Source: Rhodococcus globerulus NBRC 14531
GTDB lineage: Bacteria > Actinomycetota > Actinomycetes > Mycobacteriales > Mycobacteriaceae
Assembly: GCF_001894805.1 (NCBI RefSeq)
Contig: NZ_BCWX01000001.1
Coordinates: forward strand, 1,612,001 to 1,676,000
DNA: 64,000 bases
Direction: 5' to 3'
Below, one piece after another: positions 21,454 through 29,778 of the stretch. The stretch's first letter is position 1, and each line of letters starts with the position of its first letter. The translations under genes and the position numbers were made by a program. The notes under the pieces were generated by a model. The model was given only the letters and a program-made list of their open reading frames with translations, was not told where the DNA came from and ran no database searches.

Positions 21454-23172
21454 GTTCTCCAGCACGACAAACGAATATCCAGGTACCACTGTTGCGGACG
21501 CGGTCTCGTCCTGTGTCGGTCGATCCCACCAGAGAATGGGGGTTCCACCGGCCGGGACGTGGGCCGCGTCCGGTCCAAGATTGCAGGCAATCTGTAAGGT
21601 GCCGCGGCGCAGCGTTATCCACCGCTTGTCCTCGTCGTAGTCGACATGAAGGTGCCCGAGCCACGGGTCGGTGAGGTCACTTCGGCTCTTGCGCAACGCA
21701 ATCAGATCGCGGTAGCACGCCAGGATTCGAGTGTGTGGCAGCTCGGTAAGTTCGTCCCAGTTCAGTTTCGATCGCAGGAAGGTCTGGGGGTCTTGCGGAT
21801 CCGGGATATCGTCGGTGTTCCAACCGTGGGCCGCGAACTCCGCTTTGCGTCCCTTGGCGGTGGCCTCGCCCAGTTCGGGCTCCGGATGCGAGGTGAAGAA
21901 CTGGAAAGGCGTTGATGCACCCCATTCTTCGCCCATGAACAGCATCGGCGTGTAAGGGGAGAGCAACACGAGCGCGGCCTTGACGGCCAGCTGTCCTGGC
22001 GTCAGGTAGGCGCTCGGACGGTCTCCGAGTGCACGGTTTCCGATTTGATCGTGCGTGCACGTGTAGGCCAGCAGCGCACTTGCCGGCTGATGCGTGATGT
22101 CGATGGGGCGGCCGTGGACCCGTCCGCGGAATGACGAGTACGTGCCCGCGTGAAAGAAACCGAGGCGCAACGTGTTCGCGAGTGTTTCCAGTGAACCGAA
22201 ATCCGCGTAATAGCCCTGACGCTCACCGGAGACTGCCGTGTGGATTGCATGGTGAATGTCGTCGTCCCACTGTGCGCTGAGGCCGAAACCTCCCGCCGCC
22301 CGCGCGGTGATCAGGGTGGCGTCGTTGAGGTCGCTTTCGGCGATCAGTGTCAGCGGCCGGCCGAGATGGGTGGACAGCGTTTCGGTACGGACGGCAAGTT
22401 CCTCGAGGATGTGGGTGCCGGTGTGATCGACCAGCGCGTGGACGGCGTCGAGGCGGAGGCCGTCGATATGGAATTCACGCATCCAGCGCAGTGCGTTCTC
22501 GATGATGTACTCGCGTACTTCACCGGACTGCGGACCACCGATATTGATGGTGCGCCCCCATGTGTTGGCTCCGTCGGTGAGGTACGGGCCAAAGCGTTCG
22601 AGATAGTTGCCCGACGGGCCGAGGTGGTTGTAGACCACGTCCAGGAGAACGCCCAGTCCGCGCTGATGTGCTGCATTCACCAAGCGCTGCAACCCATCCG
22701 GGCCGCCGTACGCCTCGTGGACGGTGTACCAGAGCACGCCGTCGTAACCCCAGTTGTGAGTTCCGTTGAAGCCGTTCACCGGCATGATCTCCAGGAACCC
22801 GATTCCCAGATTCACCAGGTGATCGAGGCGCTCGATCGCGGCGTCGAATGTCCCCTCGGGAGTGAAGGTTCCGATGTGAAGTTCGTAGACCGACGAGCCT
22901 GCGAGTTGACGCCCTGTCCAGGCGCTATCGGACCACGCAGCGTGGTCGAGGGTATGCAGTTGTGAGCGTTGGTGAACCCCGTCGGGTTGGCGCGGGGATC
23001 GCGGATCGGGAAGGGTTGCCCCTTCGACGACAAAGCCGTAGCGAGCATTCTCGGTGCAATCGACAGCGGCGCGCCACCAACCATCGGAATCCCGTGTCAT
23101 CGCGTGAACTACGCCGTCGACGTCGACCTGTACTGATTCCGGAGTGGGCGCCCAGACCTCGAATGTGTGCAC
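21451..23172 (-). CDS. treZ: Malto-oligosyltrehalose trehalohydrolase
   Basis: 573 aa GH13 enzyme releasing trehalose from maltooligosyltrehalose, the second step of the TreY-TreZ route. N-terminal CBM48-like domain (HTFEVWAPTPESVQVDVDG), then the TIM barrel with nucleophile Asp in GLRLDAVHAL, acid/base Glu in LIAESDLN and the THDQIGNR motif. GTG at 23172 gives the family's usual N-terminus and length; the frame continues to 23235, but that extension is encoded by a 23-bp tandem repeat. It stands alone, about 6.5 kb from treY and treX, with efflux and regulatory genes in between. Confidence 0.93.
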   Translation of the reverse strand: MHTFEVWAPTPESVQVDVDGVVHAMTRDSDGWWRAAVDCTENARYGFVVEGATLPDPRSPRQPDGVHQRSQLHTLDHAAWSDSAWTGRQLAGSSVYELHIGTFTPEGTFDAAIERLDHLVNLGIGFLEIMPVNGFNGTHNWGYDGVLWYTVHEAYGGPDGLQRLVNAAHQRGLGVLLDVVYNHLGPSGNYLERFGPYLTDGANTWGRTINIGGPQSGEVREYIIENALRWMREFHIDGLRLDAVHALVDHTGTHILEELAVRTETLSTHLGRPLTLIAESDLNDATLITARAAGGFGLSAQWDDDIHHAIHTAVSGERQGYYADFGSLETLANTLRLGFFHAGTYSSFRGRVHGRPIDITHQPASALLAYTCTHDQIGNRALGDRPSAYLTPGQLAVKAALVLLSPYTPMLFMGEEWGASTPFQFFTSHPEPELGEATAKGRKAEFAAHGWNTDDIPDPQDPQTFLRSKLNWDELTELPHTRILACYRDLIALRKSRSDLTDPWLGHLHVDYDEDKRWITLRRGTLQIACNLGPDAAHVPAGGTPILWWDRPTQDETASATVVPGYSFVVLEN

Positions 23173-23200
23173 GGCATCAGCATGCCTGGTTTTGCCCGGT

Positions 23201-23269
23201 TGTGCCGCGCACTCGGATGTGACTGTGCCGCGCACTCGGATTTGACTGTGCCGCGCACTCAGACGCGAC
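23201..23269. repeat. 23-bp tandem repeat, three copies
   Basis: Units at 23201-23223, 23224-23246 and 23247-23269, each beginning TGTGCCGCGCACTC. Units 1 and 2 differ at one base; unit 3 diverges at its end and overlaps the last codons of the MFS-fusion gene. The array lies between that gene and treZ. Confidence 0.85.
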
Positions 23270-25250
23270 TCGGTACCGGGACCTGTTCCAACGGCACGTC
23301 GAAGTCGACGGACGTCGATTGCGCGATCACGGCAATCTGTCTGGCTTGCGAGCCTGCTCCGTCGTCGGCGAGTGCCGTGAGGATGTACCGGCCAGACGAG
23401 GGGAGCGCGATTCCGTACCGTCCGGCGTGGTCGGTGAGCGTGGAGGCCACAAATTCGCCGGTCGGTTTGGTCAGCGTGATCACGGTTCCGGAGGTCAGTA
23501 GGCCGGCAATGGTGACCTGTCCGGAGATGGTCAGTCGTTCGCCCAACATCACGGTATGTGTTGATTCCGCATTATCGAAGCGTATGACCTGCGACGTCGG
23601 TGACCATCCGTCAGCACTGGTCACCACGAGATAGCGCCCGGGTTCGGGCAATGCCAGTGAGAAGACTCCCTCGTTGTCGGCGCGACTCCAGTCCACGGGC
23701 GACCCGGCCATGTCCATGACGGTGACGACGGCTTGCTTGACCGGGCGCTTGTCGGCACGAATCACACGCCCTGCCACGACGATGTCGTTGTCGGTGGAGG
23801 GGATTTCGAAGCCCTCGGGCGTGACGGGACGTACGGCAGATTCGGGCTTGGCGCCGTAACGCGGAATGAAGGCGGCTGCGGCCAGGGCGGCGACGGCAGC
23901 AAGGGCAGCGAGCCAGAAGATGTTCTTGAATGCGTCGAGCGACGGCAGTCCGGCGCCGGGACCGGACGGGATCACCAATGCTGTGAGCATCGCGGCAACT
24001 ACTGCGCTCGACATCGAGGTGCCCACGGAACGCAGGAGCGAGTTGAGTCCGTTCGCCGACGCGGTTTCCGTGATGGGCACCGACCGCATGATCAGCATGG
24101 GCATCGCGGAGTAGGCGATGGCCGTGCCGATGCTGACGACGGCGGCACTGATCACGATCAGCGGAATAGAACCGGTGAGGAAGACGCGGGCCACATACGC
24201 TCCGGCGAGCACCACTGCGCCGACCATCAGCGTTGTCTTGGCTCCGAATCGTTTGGTGATTTTCGCGGACACCGGTGCGAAGAAGACCATGGCGAGACCC
24301 GCTGGGATCATGCAGATTCCGGCTGCCATTACACCGAGTTCGAAGCCGTAGCCGGAGATTTTCGGCATCTGCAGTTGCTGCGTCGTCGACAGATTGTTGG
24401 CGTACATGGAGAAACCGACCATGACTGACGCGAGGTTGGTCAGCAAGACCGGGCGTTTGGCCGAGGTCCGCAGGTCGACCATGGGTTGTGTCACGCGAAG
24501 CTCGTAAGGGAACCACAGCGCCAGAACGGTGAAGCCGAGCACGAACATCAGGATTGTCGGCTCGCTGGTCCATCCCCACCGCGCTCCCTTGGAGATGGCA
24601 AGGAGGAGTGCTGCCAGGGCAACGGACAGCATGACCGCGCCCAGGAAATCGAATTTTCCGCGGGTGCGCACGCTGGATTCGGGAATGACAAGCGCCACTG
24701 CGACTATCAGCATCACGCCGACAGCAGCGGAAAGCCAGAATATCGCTTCCCATCCGAACTGTTCGAAGATCAATCCCGATAGCGGCAGGCCTAGCGCGCT
24801 GCCGATTCCGAGGGTGGCGCTCATCAGTGCCGTGGCCGATGCGACCTTGTCCTTGGGTAGCTCGTCTCGCATGATGCTGATGCCGACAGGAATCATCGAG
24901 ATGGCAAATCCCTGCAATCCGCGTCCGATGAGCAGTGTCACAAACGTGCCGCCGGCAGCCGCGATCAGCGACCCGAGGACGATCATCGCCATCGAAATCA
25001 GCATCATCCGTCGTTTTCCGAACATGTCGGCCAGGCGCGAGACGATGGGTGTCGCGATCGCACTTGTCAACAGTGTGATCGTGACTAGCCACGAAGCGTC
25101 GTCGGAACTGATGCCGAGAATTTTCGGGAAATCGGGGAGGAGCGGAATGACCATCGTCTGCTGTAGGGCGACCACAGTTCCGGAGAGGCAGAGGATTCCG
25201 GTGATGAGTCCGCTGGAACGGCGGGCGGCAGGTGCCGAGTGCAGAGCCAA
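23259..25250 (-). CDS. MFS transporter fused to two C-terminal carboxypeptidase-regulatory-like domains
   Basis: About 663 aa. Residues 10 to about 480 form a 14-helix DHA2-type MFS transporter (motif A: RLADMFGKRRMMLIS). After this come two beta-sandwich repeats: one starting VVAGRVIRADKRPVKQAVVTV with DNEGVFSLALPEPGRYLV, and a second starting LTISGQVTIAG with DHAGRYGIALPSSGRYIL. These look like CarboxypepD_reg/Cna-B-type domains. Start: TTG at 25250 with AAGGAAGG 8 nt upstream; the longer open frame runs through a cluster of operator palindromes (25272-25300) and is therefore unlikely. Substrate unknown; drug or lipid export is a guess. Confidence 0.82.
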   Translation of the reverse strand: MALHSAPAARRSSGLITGILCLSGTVVALQQTMVIPLLPDFPKILGISSDDASWLVTITLLTSAIATPIVSRLADMFGKRRMMLISMAMIVLGSLIAAAGGTFVTLLIGRGLQGFAISMIPVGISIMRDELPKDKVASATALMSATLGIGSALGLPLSGLIFEQFGWEAIFWLSAAVGVMLIVAVALVIPESSVRTRGKFDFLGAVMLSVALAALLLAISKGARWGWTSEPTILMFVLGFTVLALWFPYELRVTQPMVDLRTSAKRPVLLTNLASVMVGFSMYANNLSTTQQLQMPKISGYGFELGVMAAGICMIPAGLAMVFFAPVSAKITKRFGAKTTLMVGAVVLAGAYVARVFLTGSIPLIVISAAVVSIGTAIAYSAMPMLIMRSVPITETASANGLNSLLRSVGTSMSSAVVAAMLTALVIPSGPGAGLPSLDAFKNIFWLAALAAVAALAAAAFIPRYGAKPESAVRPVTPEGFEIPSTDNDIVVAGRVIRADKRPVKQAVVTVMDMAGSPVDWSRADNEGVFSLALPEPGRYLVVTSADGWSPTSQVIRFDNAESTHTVMLGERLTISGQVTIAGLLTSGTVITLTKPTGEFVASTLTDHAGRYGIALPSSGRYILTALADDGAGSQARQIAVIAQSTSVDFDVPLEQVPVPSRV

Positions 25251-25271
25251 GGTGGGGGCCTTCCTTGACGA

Positions 25272-25300
25272 GGTGAATGTGCGTTCACCATAGAGTGAAC
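25272..25300. promoter_or_regulatory. Overlapping operator palindromes upstream of the MFS fusion
   Basis: Two overlapping inverted repeats share a half-site: GGTGAA-N6-TTCACC (25272-25289) and GTTCAC-N6-GTGAAC (25283-25300); a further GTTTAC lies at 25305-25310. They sit 22-50 nt upstream of the TTG start, where a repressor would block transcription. The cognate regulator is not identified; the nearest TetR gene has a different palindrome. Confidence 0.7.
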
Positions 25301-25424
25301 CACTGTTTACCTCGCTGACGCCACGTAATCCGGTGTGGATTTTGTCACCGCGCCGCATCGGGGTTATTCGACGACGCGGTGGGGAACCCGAATTCCGAGT
25401 ACTCGTCTCGAGGGAGGAATTCAC

Positions 25425-25613
25425 ATGCATGCCCAGGTAGGTGATCGTCTACATGTGCAGGGTCGAGTGGTGGGTCAGCCCGAGACGTCGGCCGAGGTGA
25501 TCGAGGTGCACGGCGAGAACGGCGCTCCGCCGTATCTAGTGCGCTATGACGACGGACATGAAGTTCTGGTGTTCCCGGGCAGTGATGGTTGGATCGATCA
25601 TCCGAAAAAATAG
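25425..25613 (+). CDS. DUF1918 domain protein, 62 aa
   Basis: A complete small DUF1918 protein: QVGDRLHVQGRVVGQP, then GAPPYLVRYDDGHEVLVFPGSDGWI, the SH3-like barrel pattern of this actinobacterial family. Function unknown. ATG at 25425 follows GGGAGGAATTCAC. It is divergent from the MFS fusion gene, so their promoters share the 25251-25424 region. Confidence 0.85.
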   Translation: MHAQVGDRLHVQGRVVGQPETSAEVIEVHGENGAPPYLVRYDDGHEVLVFPGSDGWIDHPKK

Positions 25614-25646
25614 ATCATGACCTGCAATTATTTTATCTGCATCCGC

Positions 25647-25663
25647 ACTGCATTCAATGCAGT
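25647..25663. promoter_or_regulatory. Palindromic operator candidate before the second TetR gene
   Basis: ACTGCATT-C-AATGCAGT is a perfect 17-bp palindrome located 29 nt before the GTG start at 25692. Autoregulation by that TetR protein is inferred from position. Confidence 0.6.
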
Positions 25664-25691
25664 TGGTGGAAAGGGCGGCTAGAGTTCTTCT

Positions 25692-26321
25692 GTGATCGAG
25701 AAGCGGCACTATCAATCGAAGGTTCGCGGCGACGCGGCCCGGCGCACGCGTGAATTGATCCGGGATGCCGGTGCTGCGCTCTTTGTCGACAAGGGCTACG
25801 TCAGCGCGACGGCCAAGGATATCGCCGACGCCGCGGGTGTCGCCCCTCGCACTGTCTTCACCGCATTTCCCGGGGGCAAGCTCGAGATCTTCGAGGCGGC
25901 ATTCAGTCATGCGCTCGAAGCGGAGTCGGGCGACGACAGTGCGCCCGTGCGCCGTGACCACTCTGATCCCGACGACGTTCGGAGGTTGGTTGCGCAGATC
26001 GTGGAACAGAGCGTCGGTCTGCTCGAACGGGCCGGTCCACTCATGATGACGGCGGTCCAGTCGTCGGGCGCCGACGCCGATATGCGTCGACTGGCCGCGG
26101 AATCTTCGGAACAGTCCTTTGCCAATGCCACGTCGATCGCGGAAGGTCTCTCCGAACACGGACTGTTGCGCAATGACATTTCGGTGGACAAGGCGTCGGG
26201 CGTTCTCGCTGCCCTGGTCTCGCCGCACGTGCACCAGCAACTGCGGTCGATCGGAGGCTGGAATGTCAACGATTACCGCGAGTGGCTCGAATTCGCGATT
26301 CGGACGAATCTAATGTACTAA
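25692..26321 (+). CDS. TetR-family transcriptional regulator
   Basis: 209 aa. DNA-binding helix-turn-helix VSATAKDIADAAGVAPRTVFTAF (about residues 36-58), with an atypical Phe-Thr-Ala-Phe where YxHF is usual, followed by a long helical ligand domain. Start is GTG at 25692. A perfect palindrome lies just upstream. Targets could include itself and the adjacent DUF1918 or PLDc_N gene; nothing in the sequence identifies the ligand. Confidence 0.86.
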   Translation: MIEKRHYQSKVRGDAARRTRELIRDAGAALFVDKGYVSATAKDIADAAGVAPRTVFTAFPGGKLEIFEAAFSHALEAESGDDSAPVRRDHSDPDDVRRLVAQIVEQSVGLLERAGPLMMTAVQSSGADADMRRLAAESSEQSFANATSIAEGLSEHGLLRNDISVDKASGVLAALVSPHVHQQLRSIGGWNVNDYREWLEFAIRTNLMY

Positions 26322-26377
26322 TCGGTCTGTTCTAGCTAGCATGGCGGGAGTTTTTCGAATCTGGGAGGAAATCCAGC

Positions 26378-26731
26378 GTGCCTTACGCCTTGTTCGGACT
26401 CATCACGATGCTGTTGTGGATTTTCTGCATCGTGGACGCCATCACTCGCGACGACGCGTACATTCAGTACCTACCCAAGGTGGTCTGGATTCTGGTGATC
26501 ATCTTCCTGCCGACGCTCGGGTCGGTGCTGTGGCTGATCGTCGGGCGCGGACATAACGCACCGGCGGGGTACGTCGGATCGACCGGGTACGGCGAATACG
26601 AGCGTCCCGGCCGGGCAGTTGCCACCGATCCGGCCGCGGACGAGGAATTCCTCCGACAGTGCCGTGCCCGCGCCGAGGAGCAGCGACGAATCGCGAAGCA
26701 GCAGCGTGACGGCGACGCCGGCCGGATATGA
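26378..26731 (+). CDS. PLDc_N-domain small membrane protein
   Basis: 117 aa. Two N-terminal hydrophobic helices (residues 3-21 and 34-53: LFGLITMLLWIFCIVDAI and KVVWILVIIFLPTLGSVLWLIVG) match the phospholipase-D-nuclease N-terminal (PLDc_N) domain common in actinobacteria. A charged cytoplasmic tail rich in Arg, Gln and Glu follows (RQCRARAEEQRRIAKQQ). No catalytic domain is attached. GTG at 26378 has GGGAGGAA 8 nt upstream. Role unknown. Confidence 0.82.
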   Translation: MPYALFGLITMLLWIFCIVDAITRDDAYIQYLPKVVWILVIIFLPTLGSVLWLIVGRGHNAPAGYVGSTGYGEYERPGRAVATDPAADEEFLRQCRARAEEQRRIAKQQRDGDAGRI

Positions 26732-26765
26732 GCTACCGATAGCGCTCTCGTTTCCGGTGTCTCGC

Positions 26766-27377
26766 TCAGGGCACCTTCGCCGCGGCGATCGCGCCATCGA
26801 ACAGGTCTGCCACCTCGCCGAGGGAGTCGAGAATCGGCTGCCCTGATTGTTCGACACGAGCCCGTACCAGTGAACCCTCGAGCGCCGATACAGCCAGTAC
26901 CGCAAGCCGTTCCGCTCGAGTGTGTGCGACACCCGAGGCAATCAACGAGTCACTCAGTATCGATGACCACTGTCGGTAGACGGCCTGCCCGGCGGCGGTG
27001 ACGCTCTCCGAATCGGGGGCAAGTTCCAACAGCACCGTCGTGATCGGCGAGCCTTCGTGGAAGTTCGAATCGCTCACCCATCCGACGAGTAACCGGGCGT
27101 ACTCGCGCAGCAGCGACCCGGCGTCCGGGTTGTTGTCGGCGAGTTCGGTGAGGGTGTTGGCCACCAACTGCCCGCCGACACGGACGACCTCCGTGCCGAT
27201 CTGCTCTTTGCCGCCGGGAAAGTAGTGGTAGAGCGAACCTTTCGGGGCTCCGCTCGACTTGAGGATCTCGTTGAGCCCGGTCGCCGCGTACCCCTGGCGG
27301 CGAAACAGATCGGCCGCTGCTCGAACAAGCGCTTCGCGGTGTTTCGGGGGAGTCGCCACGAGTTGGAGCTTAAACAC
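26766..27377 (-). CDS. TetR-family regulator (LmrA/YxaF-like)
   Basis: 203 aa if started at GTG 27377 (GTG at 27359, giving VATPPKHREAL, is an alternative). HTH YAATGLNEILKSSGAPKGSLYHYFPGGKEQI is the LmrA/YxaF-like signature, followed by the matching C-terminal domain. Divergent from a PaaI-type thioesterase gene, with an 18-bp palindrome that reaches into the thioesterase start codon. Repression of that gene and of itself is a straightforward inference. Confidence 0.86.
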   Translation of the reverse strand: MFKLQLVATPPKHREALVRAAADLFRRQGYAATGLNEILKSSGAPKGSLYHYFPGGKEQIGTEVVRVGGQLVANTLTELADNNPDAGSLLREYARLLVGWVSDSNFHEGSPITTVLLELAPDSESVTAAGQAVYRQWSSILSDSLIASGVAHTRAERLAVLAVSALEGSLVRARVEQSGQPILDSLGEVADLFDGAIAAAKVP

Positions 27378-27398
27378 CCCGGCGAGCCATCACAATCT

Positions 27399-27416
27399 AT
27401 GTAGACTGGTCTACAT
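27399..27416. promoter_or_regulatory. TetR operator overlapping the thioesterase start codon
   Basis: ATGTAGAC-TG-GTCTACAT, 8-bp perfect arms. The last two bases are the A and T of the thioesterase ATG (27415). It lies between the TetR and thioesterase genes and would block transcription at the initiation site. Confidence 0.75.
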
Positions 27417-27843
27417 GGAAAGTTCTGAGATTCTCGAGCAGTTGCGGGCGGTCAACGCGTCGGCAACATTCAACCGGTGGGCCGGATTCGAAGTCGCCGA
27501 GGCTGAACCGGGTCGCGTGAGTCTGCGACTCGAGTGGCGTGAGGATCTTGGGCAGTACGCTGGACATCTGCACGCTGCACTGGTTGCGGGGCTTATCGAC
27601 ACTGCGTGCGGATTTGCTGCTTTCACGCAAGTGGGCGTAGTGGCGGCGTCGAACTGCGCGGTCAATTTCGTGAGTCCAGGGGTCGGGACCGCATTTGTCG
27701 CCACGGCACGCTCGGTCAAGACCGGGCGCAAGCAGGTATTCGTCACCGCCGAGGTTCATGCCGAACGCGATGGCGAATCGGTGCTCGTCGCGTTCGGCAC
27801 GACACTTTTGGTGCCACTTGCTCCGGGTTCCGAGGCGAAATAG
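27415..27843 (+). CDS. PaaI-family (hotdog) acyl-CoA thioesterase
   Basis: 142 aa single hotdog domain. The sequence YAGHLHAALVAGLIDTACGFAAF carries the PaaI/HGG-type signature (GxxHxxxxxxxxDxxxG) with the Asp that polarises the active site. Likely hydrolyses an aryl- or acyl-CoA. No Shine-Dalgarno is present upstream of ATG 27415 and an operator abuts it, so the mRNA is probably leaderless. Presumed target of the divergent TetR repressor. Confidence 0.85.
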   Translation: MESSEILEQLRAVNASATFNRWAGFEVAEAEPGRVSLRLEWREDLGQYAGHLHAALVAGLIDTACGFAAFTQVGVVAASNCAVNFVSPGVGTAFVATARSVKTGRKQVFVTAEVHAERDGESVLVAFGTTLLVPLAPGSEAK

Positions 27844-27851
27844 GCCACACG

Positions 27852-28775
27852 TCAGGGAATCAGGATGAACTTCCCGGCAGGGTGGGAACTCTGGAGCTCG
27901 GTATGAGCCTGGGCGGCGTCGGCCAAGGGAAAAGTCTTGGCGATTTTCACGGTCAAGCGTCCGGCTCCGGCGAGTTCGACGAGTTCGCCCCGGGCCTTCA
28001 AGCGAGCTTCGGCACTCTGCGGATTGCCGCCACCGACGGCATTGAATCCGTCGGACTCTGCTCGCCCGAACGCCACGATCGTGACGATGCGGCGCTTATC
28101 GGCAACCAGCGCCAGGGAAACGTCGACAGCTTCGTCGGTGCCCGCGGTGTCGAATGCGGCGTCCACTGAACCCAGTTCCCGGACTCGGGCTTCGAGTCCG
28201 TCGCCGTAGAGCACCGGTGTCGCGCCCAATGATCGGACGTACTCCTGATTGGATGCGCCGGCGGTTCCGATCACCGTTGCACCGCGAGCGACGGCCAGCT
28301 GCACGGCAAGTGATCCGACACCACCGGATGCTCCGTGGATCAATACCGTGTCACCCTCGCTGACGCGGATCGTATCGAGTGCGTCGACAGCGGTCCCGCC
28401 AACCAGGAGAAGACCGGCTGCCTGCTCCCAACTGATCGAAGAAGGTTTTGGCGTGACCGATGACGAGGGAACCACAACCTGTTCGGAGTACAGGCCACTT
28501 CCCGGGCTGACGATCACTTCGTCGCCGACGGCAACTGTCGTGACATCGGGGCCGATCGCTGACACAACTCCGGCAGCCTCACCACCGAGGTGTATCGGCA
28601 GTTTGCTCGGATCGGTTCCCCACGCACCGCTGTAGAGCTTGCAGTCGAAGGGATTGACGCCGATTGCTTTGACGTCGACGCGTACTTCTGCGCGCGCCGG
28701 CGGCGGAACCTCCACGTCGATCAGCTTCAGAACGTCGGGGTTTCCGTATTTCTGCGCTACCACTGTTTTGGTCAT
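27852..28775 (-). CDS. Zinc-independent MDR-family NADP oxidoreductase (quinone-reductase-like)
   Basis: 307 aa from ATG 28775. GroES-like N-terminal domain (VKAIGVNPFDCKLYSG) and NADP Rossmann domain with [12 protein letters not shown]. No structural-zinc Cys cluster is visible, so it belongs with quinone reductases and enone reductases rather than zinc alcohol dehydrogenases. It follows the second mycofactocin-type SDR by 79 nt on the same strand, a likely operon; together they could handle an alcohol/enone pair. The open frame extends upstream to 28892, but that part overlaps the SDR. Confidence 0.85.
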   Translation of the reverse strand: MTKTVVAQKYGNPDVLKLIDVEVPPPARAEVRVDVKAIGVNPFDCKLYSGAWGTDPSKLPIHLGGEAAGVVSAIGPDVTTVAVGDEVIVSPGSGLYSEQVVVPSSSVTPKPSSISWEQAAGLLLVGGTAVDALDTIRVSEGDTVLIHGASGGVGSLAVQLAVARGATVIGTAGASNQEYVRSLGATPVLYGDGLEARVRELGSVDAAFDTAGTDEAVDVSLALVADKRRIVTIVAFGRAESDGFNAVGGGNPQSAEARLKARGELVELAGAGRLTVKIAKTFPLADAAQAHTELQSSHPAGKFILIP

Positions 28776-28854
28776 GTTTGGCGCAACGGGCCTCGGTGGA
28801 ACGATATTCCCGAGACCCGCTGCACCTCCACTGATTTTGTTCGGTGTGACTCGA

Positions 28855-29667
28855 TCAGCGAAGCAAGGTTCCCAGGTCGAGCGGCATGGCAATTCCGGTG
28901 ATGTGGTGCGCCTCGTCCGATCCCAGGAATGCGACCGCTGCGGCGATGTCTTCGGGCTGGCTGACCGGATCGGGCAGGGTCTGCATGAAGATCGGTCCGA
29001 GTGTGTGAGCGTGTTTCGCGATGAGGGGCTGCATATCCGTCATCTGCATCCCGGTGGCCACACCATGTGGGTGGATGGTGTTGACCCGAATGTTGTACTG
29101 CCCCAACTCCGACGCCATGGTCTTCGCGAGACCGGTGATGCCGTGTTTGCTGGCGACGTAGTGGCCGAGAAACGGAAGCCCGCGCAGGCCGGCCACGGAA
29201 CTGGTGAAGATGATCGAGCCGCCGGTGCCCTGCTTGATCAGGTGCGGGATTGCGGCTTTCGCGGTGTAGAAGACGCCGGTGAGGTTGACGTCGAGCGTTT
29301 CCTTCCACTGCTCGGGCGTGATCTCCCAGGACATGTTCGCGGAACAGATTCCGGCATTGGCAACTACGACGTCGAGGCGGCCGAGTTCGGCGATACCGGA
29401 GTCGAGTGCGGCCGAGAGCGCGTCGAAGTCGCGGACATCGGTCTTGGTGGCGACGATTCGGCGGTCGAGTGCCTTGACCAGTTCGACGGTCTCGGCCAAG
29501 TCGTCTTCGGTTGCTCCGGTATATGAGGTGGAATCGAATTGGACGCACGCGTCGACGGCGATGATGTCGGCGCCTTCCTCGGCGAGCCGAACTGCTTCGG
29601 CGCGGCCCTGACCGCGAGCGGCTCCCGTGATGAATGCGACCTTGCCGGTGTAGCGACCTGTGGACAT
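28855..29667 (-). CDS. Mycofactocin-coupled SDR family oxidoreductase
   Basis: 270 aa, clearly related to the SDR at 3470-4312. It has the same GKVAFITGAARGQGR dinucleotide motif, the subfamily insertion (YTGATEDDLAETVELV), VVANAGI, and YVASK for catalysis. ATG at 29667 is preceded by GAGAGGG about 10 nt upstream. Probably oxidises an alcohol with a tightly bound nicotinamide recycled by mycofactocin; substrate unknown. It leads a two-gene operon with the quinone-reductase-like enzyme. Confidence 0.87.
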   Translation of the reverse strand: MSTGRYTGKVAFITGAARGQGRAEAVRLAEEGADIIAVDACVQFDSTSYTGATEDDLAETVELVKALDRRIVATKTDVRDFDALSAALDSGIAELGRLDVVVANAGICSANMSWEITPEQWKETLDVNLTGVFYTAKAAIPHLIKQGTGGSIIFTSSVAGLRGLPFLGHYVASKHGITGLAKTMASELGQYNIRVNTIHPHGVATGMQMTDMQPLIAKHAHTLGPIFMQTLPDPVSQPEDIAAAVAFLGSDEAHHITGIAMPLDLGTLLR

Positions 29668-29778
29668 AGTGTGCAACCCTCTCGATGGTCCTGTAGTGCT
29701 GGTACCAAGAAAGTTAGCGTGGGAAAGTGTGTTGCAGGACACGTAACCCGCTCACCGGAATACACGGGCAGGCCCGGT

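Noticed and set aside
19883-21664. A 593-codon open frame on the minus strand opposite the MFS exporter
   Set aside because: Composition (Arg, Gln, His, Asp-rich, no hydrophobic pattern) is that of an antisense shadow, common in GC-rich genomes; the plus-strand MFS protein has clear motifs.
23201-23269. Possible CRISPR-like array
   Set aside because: Units are directly adjacent without spacers and number only three; no cas genes.
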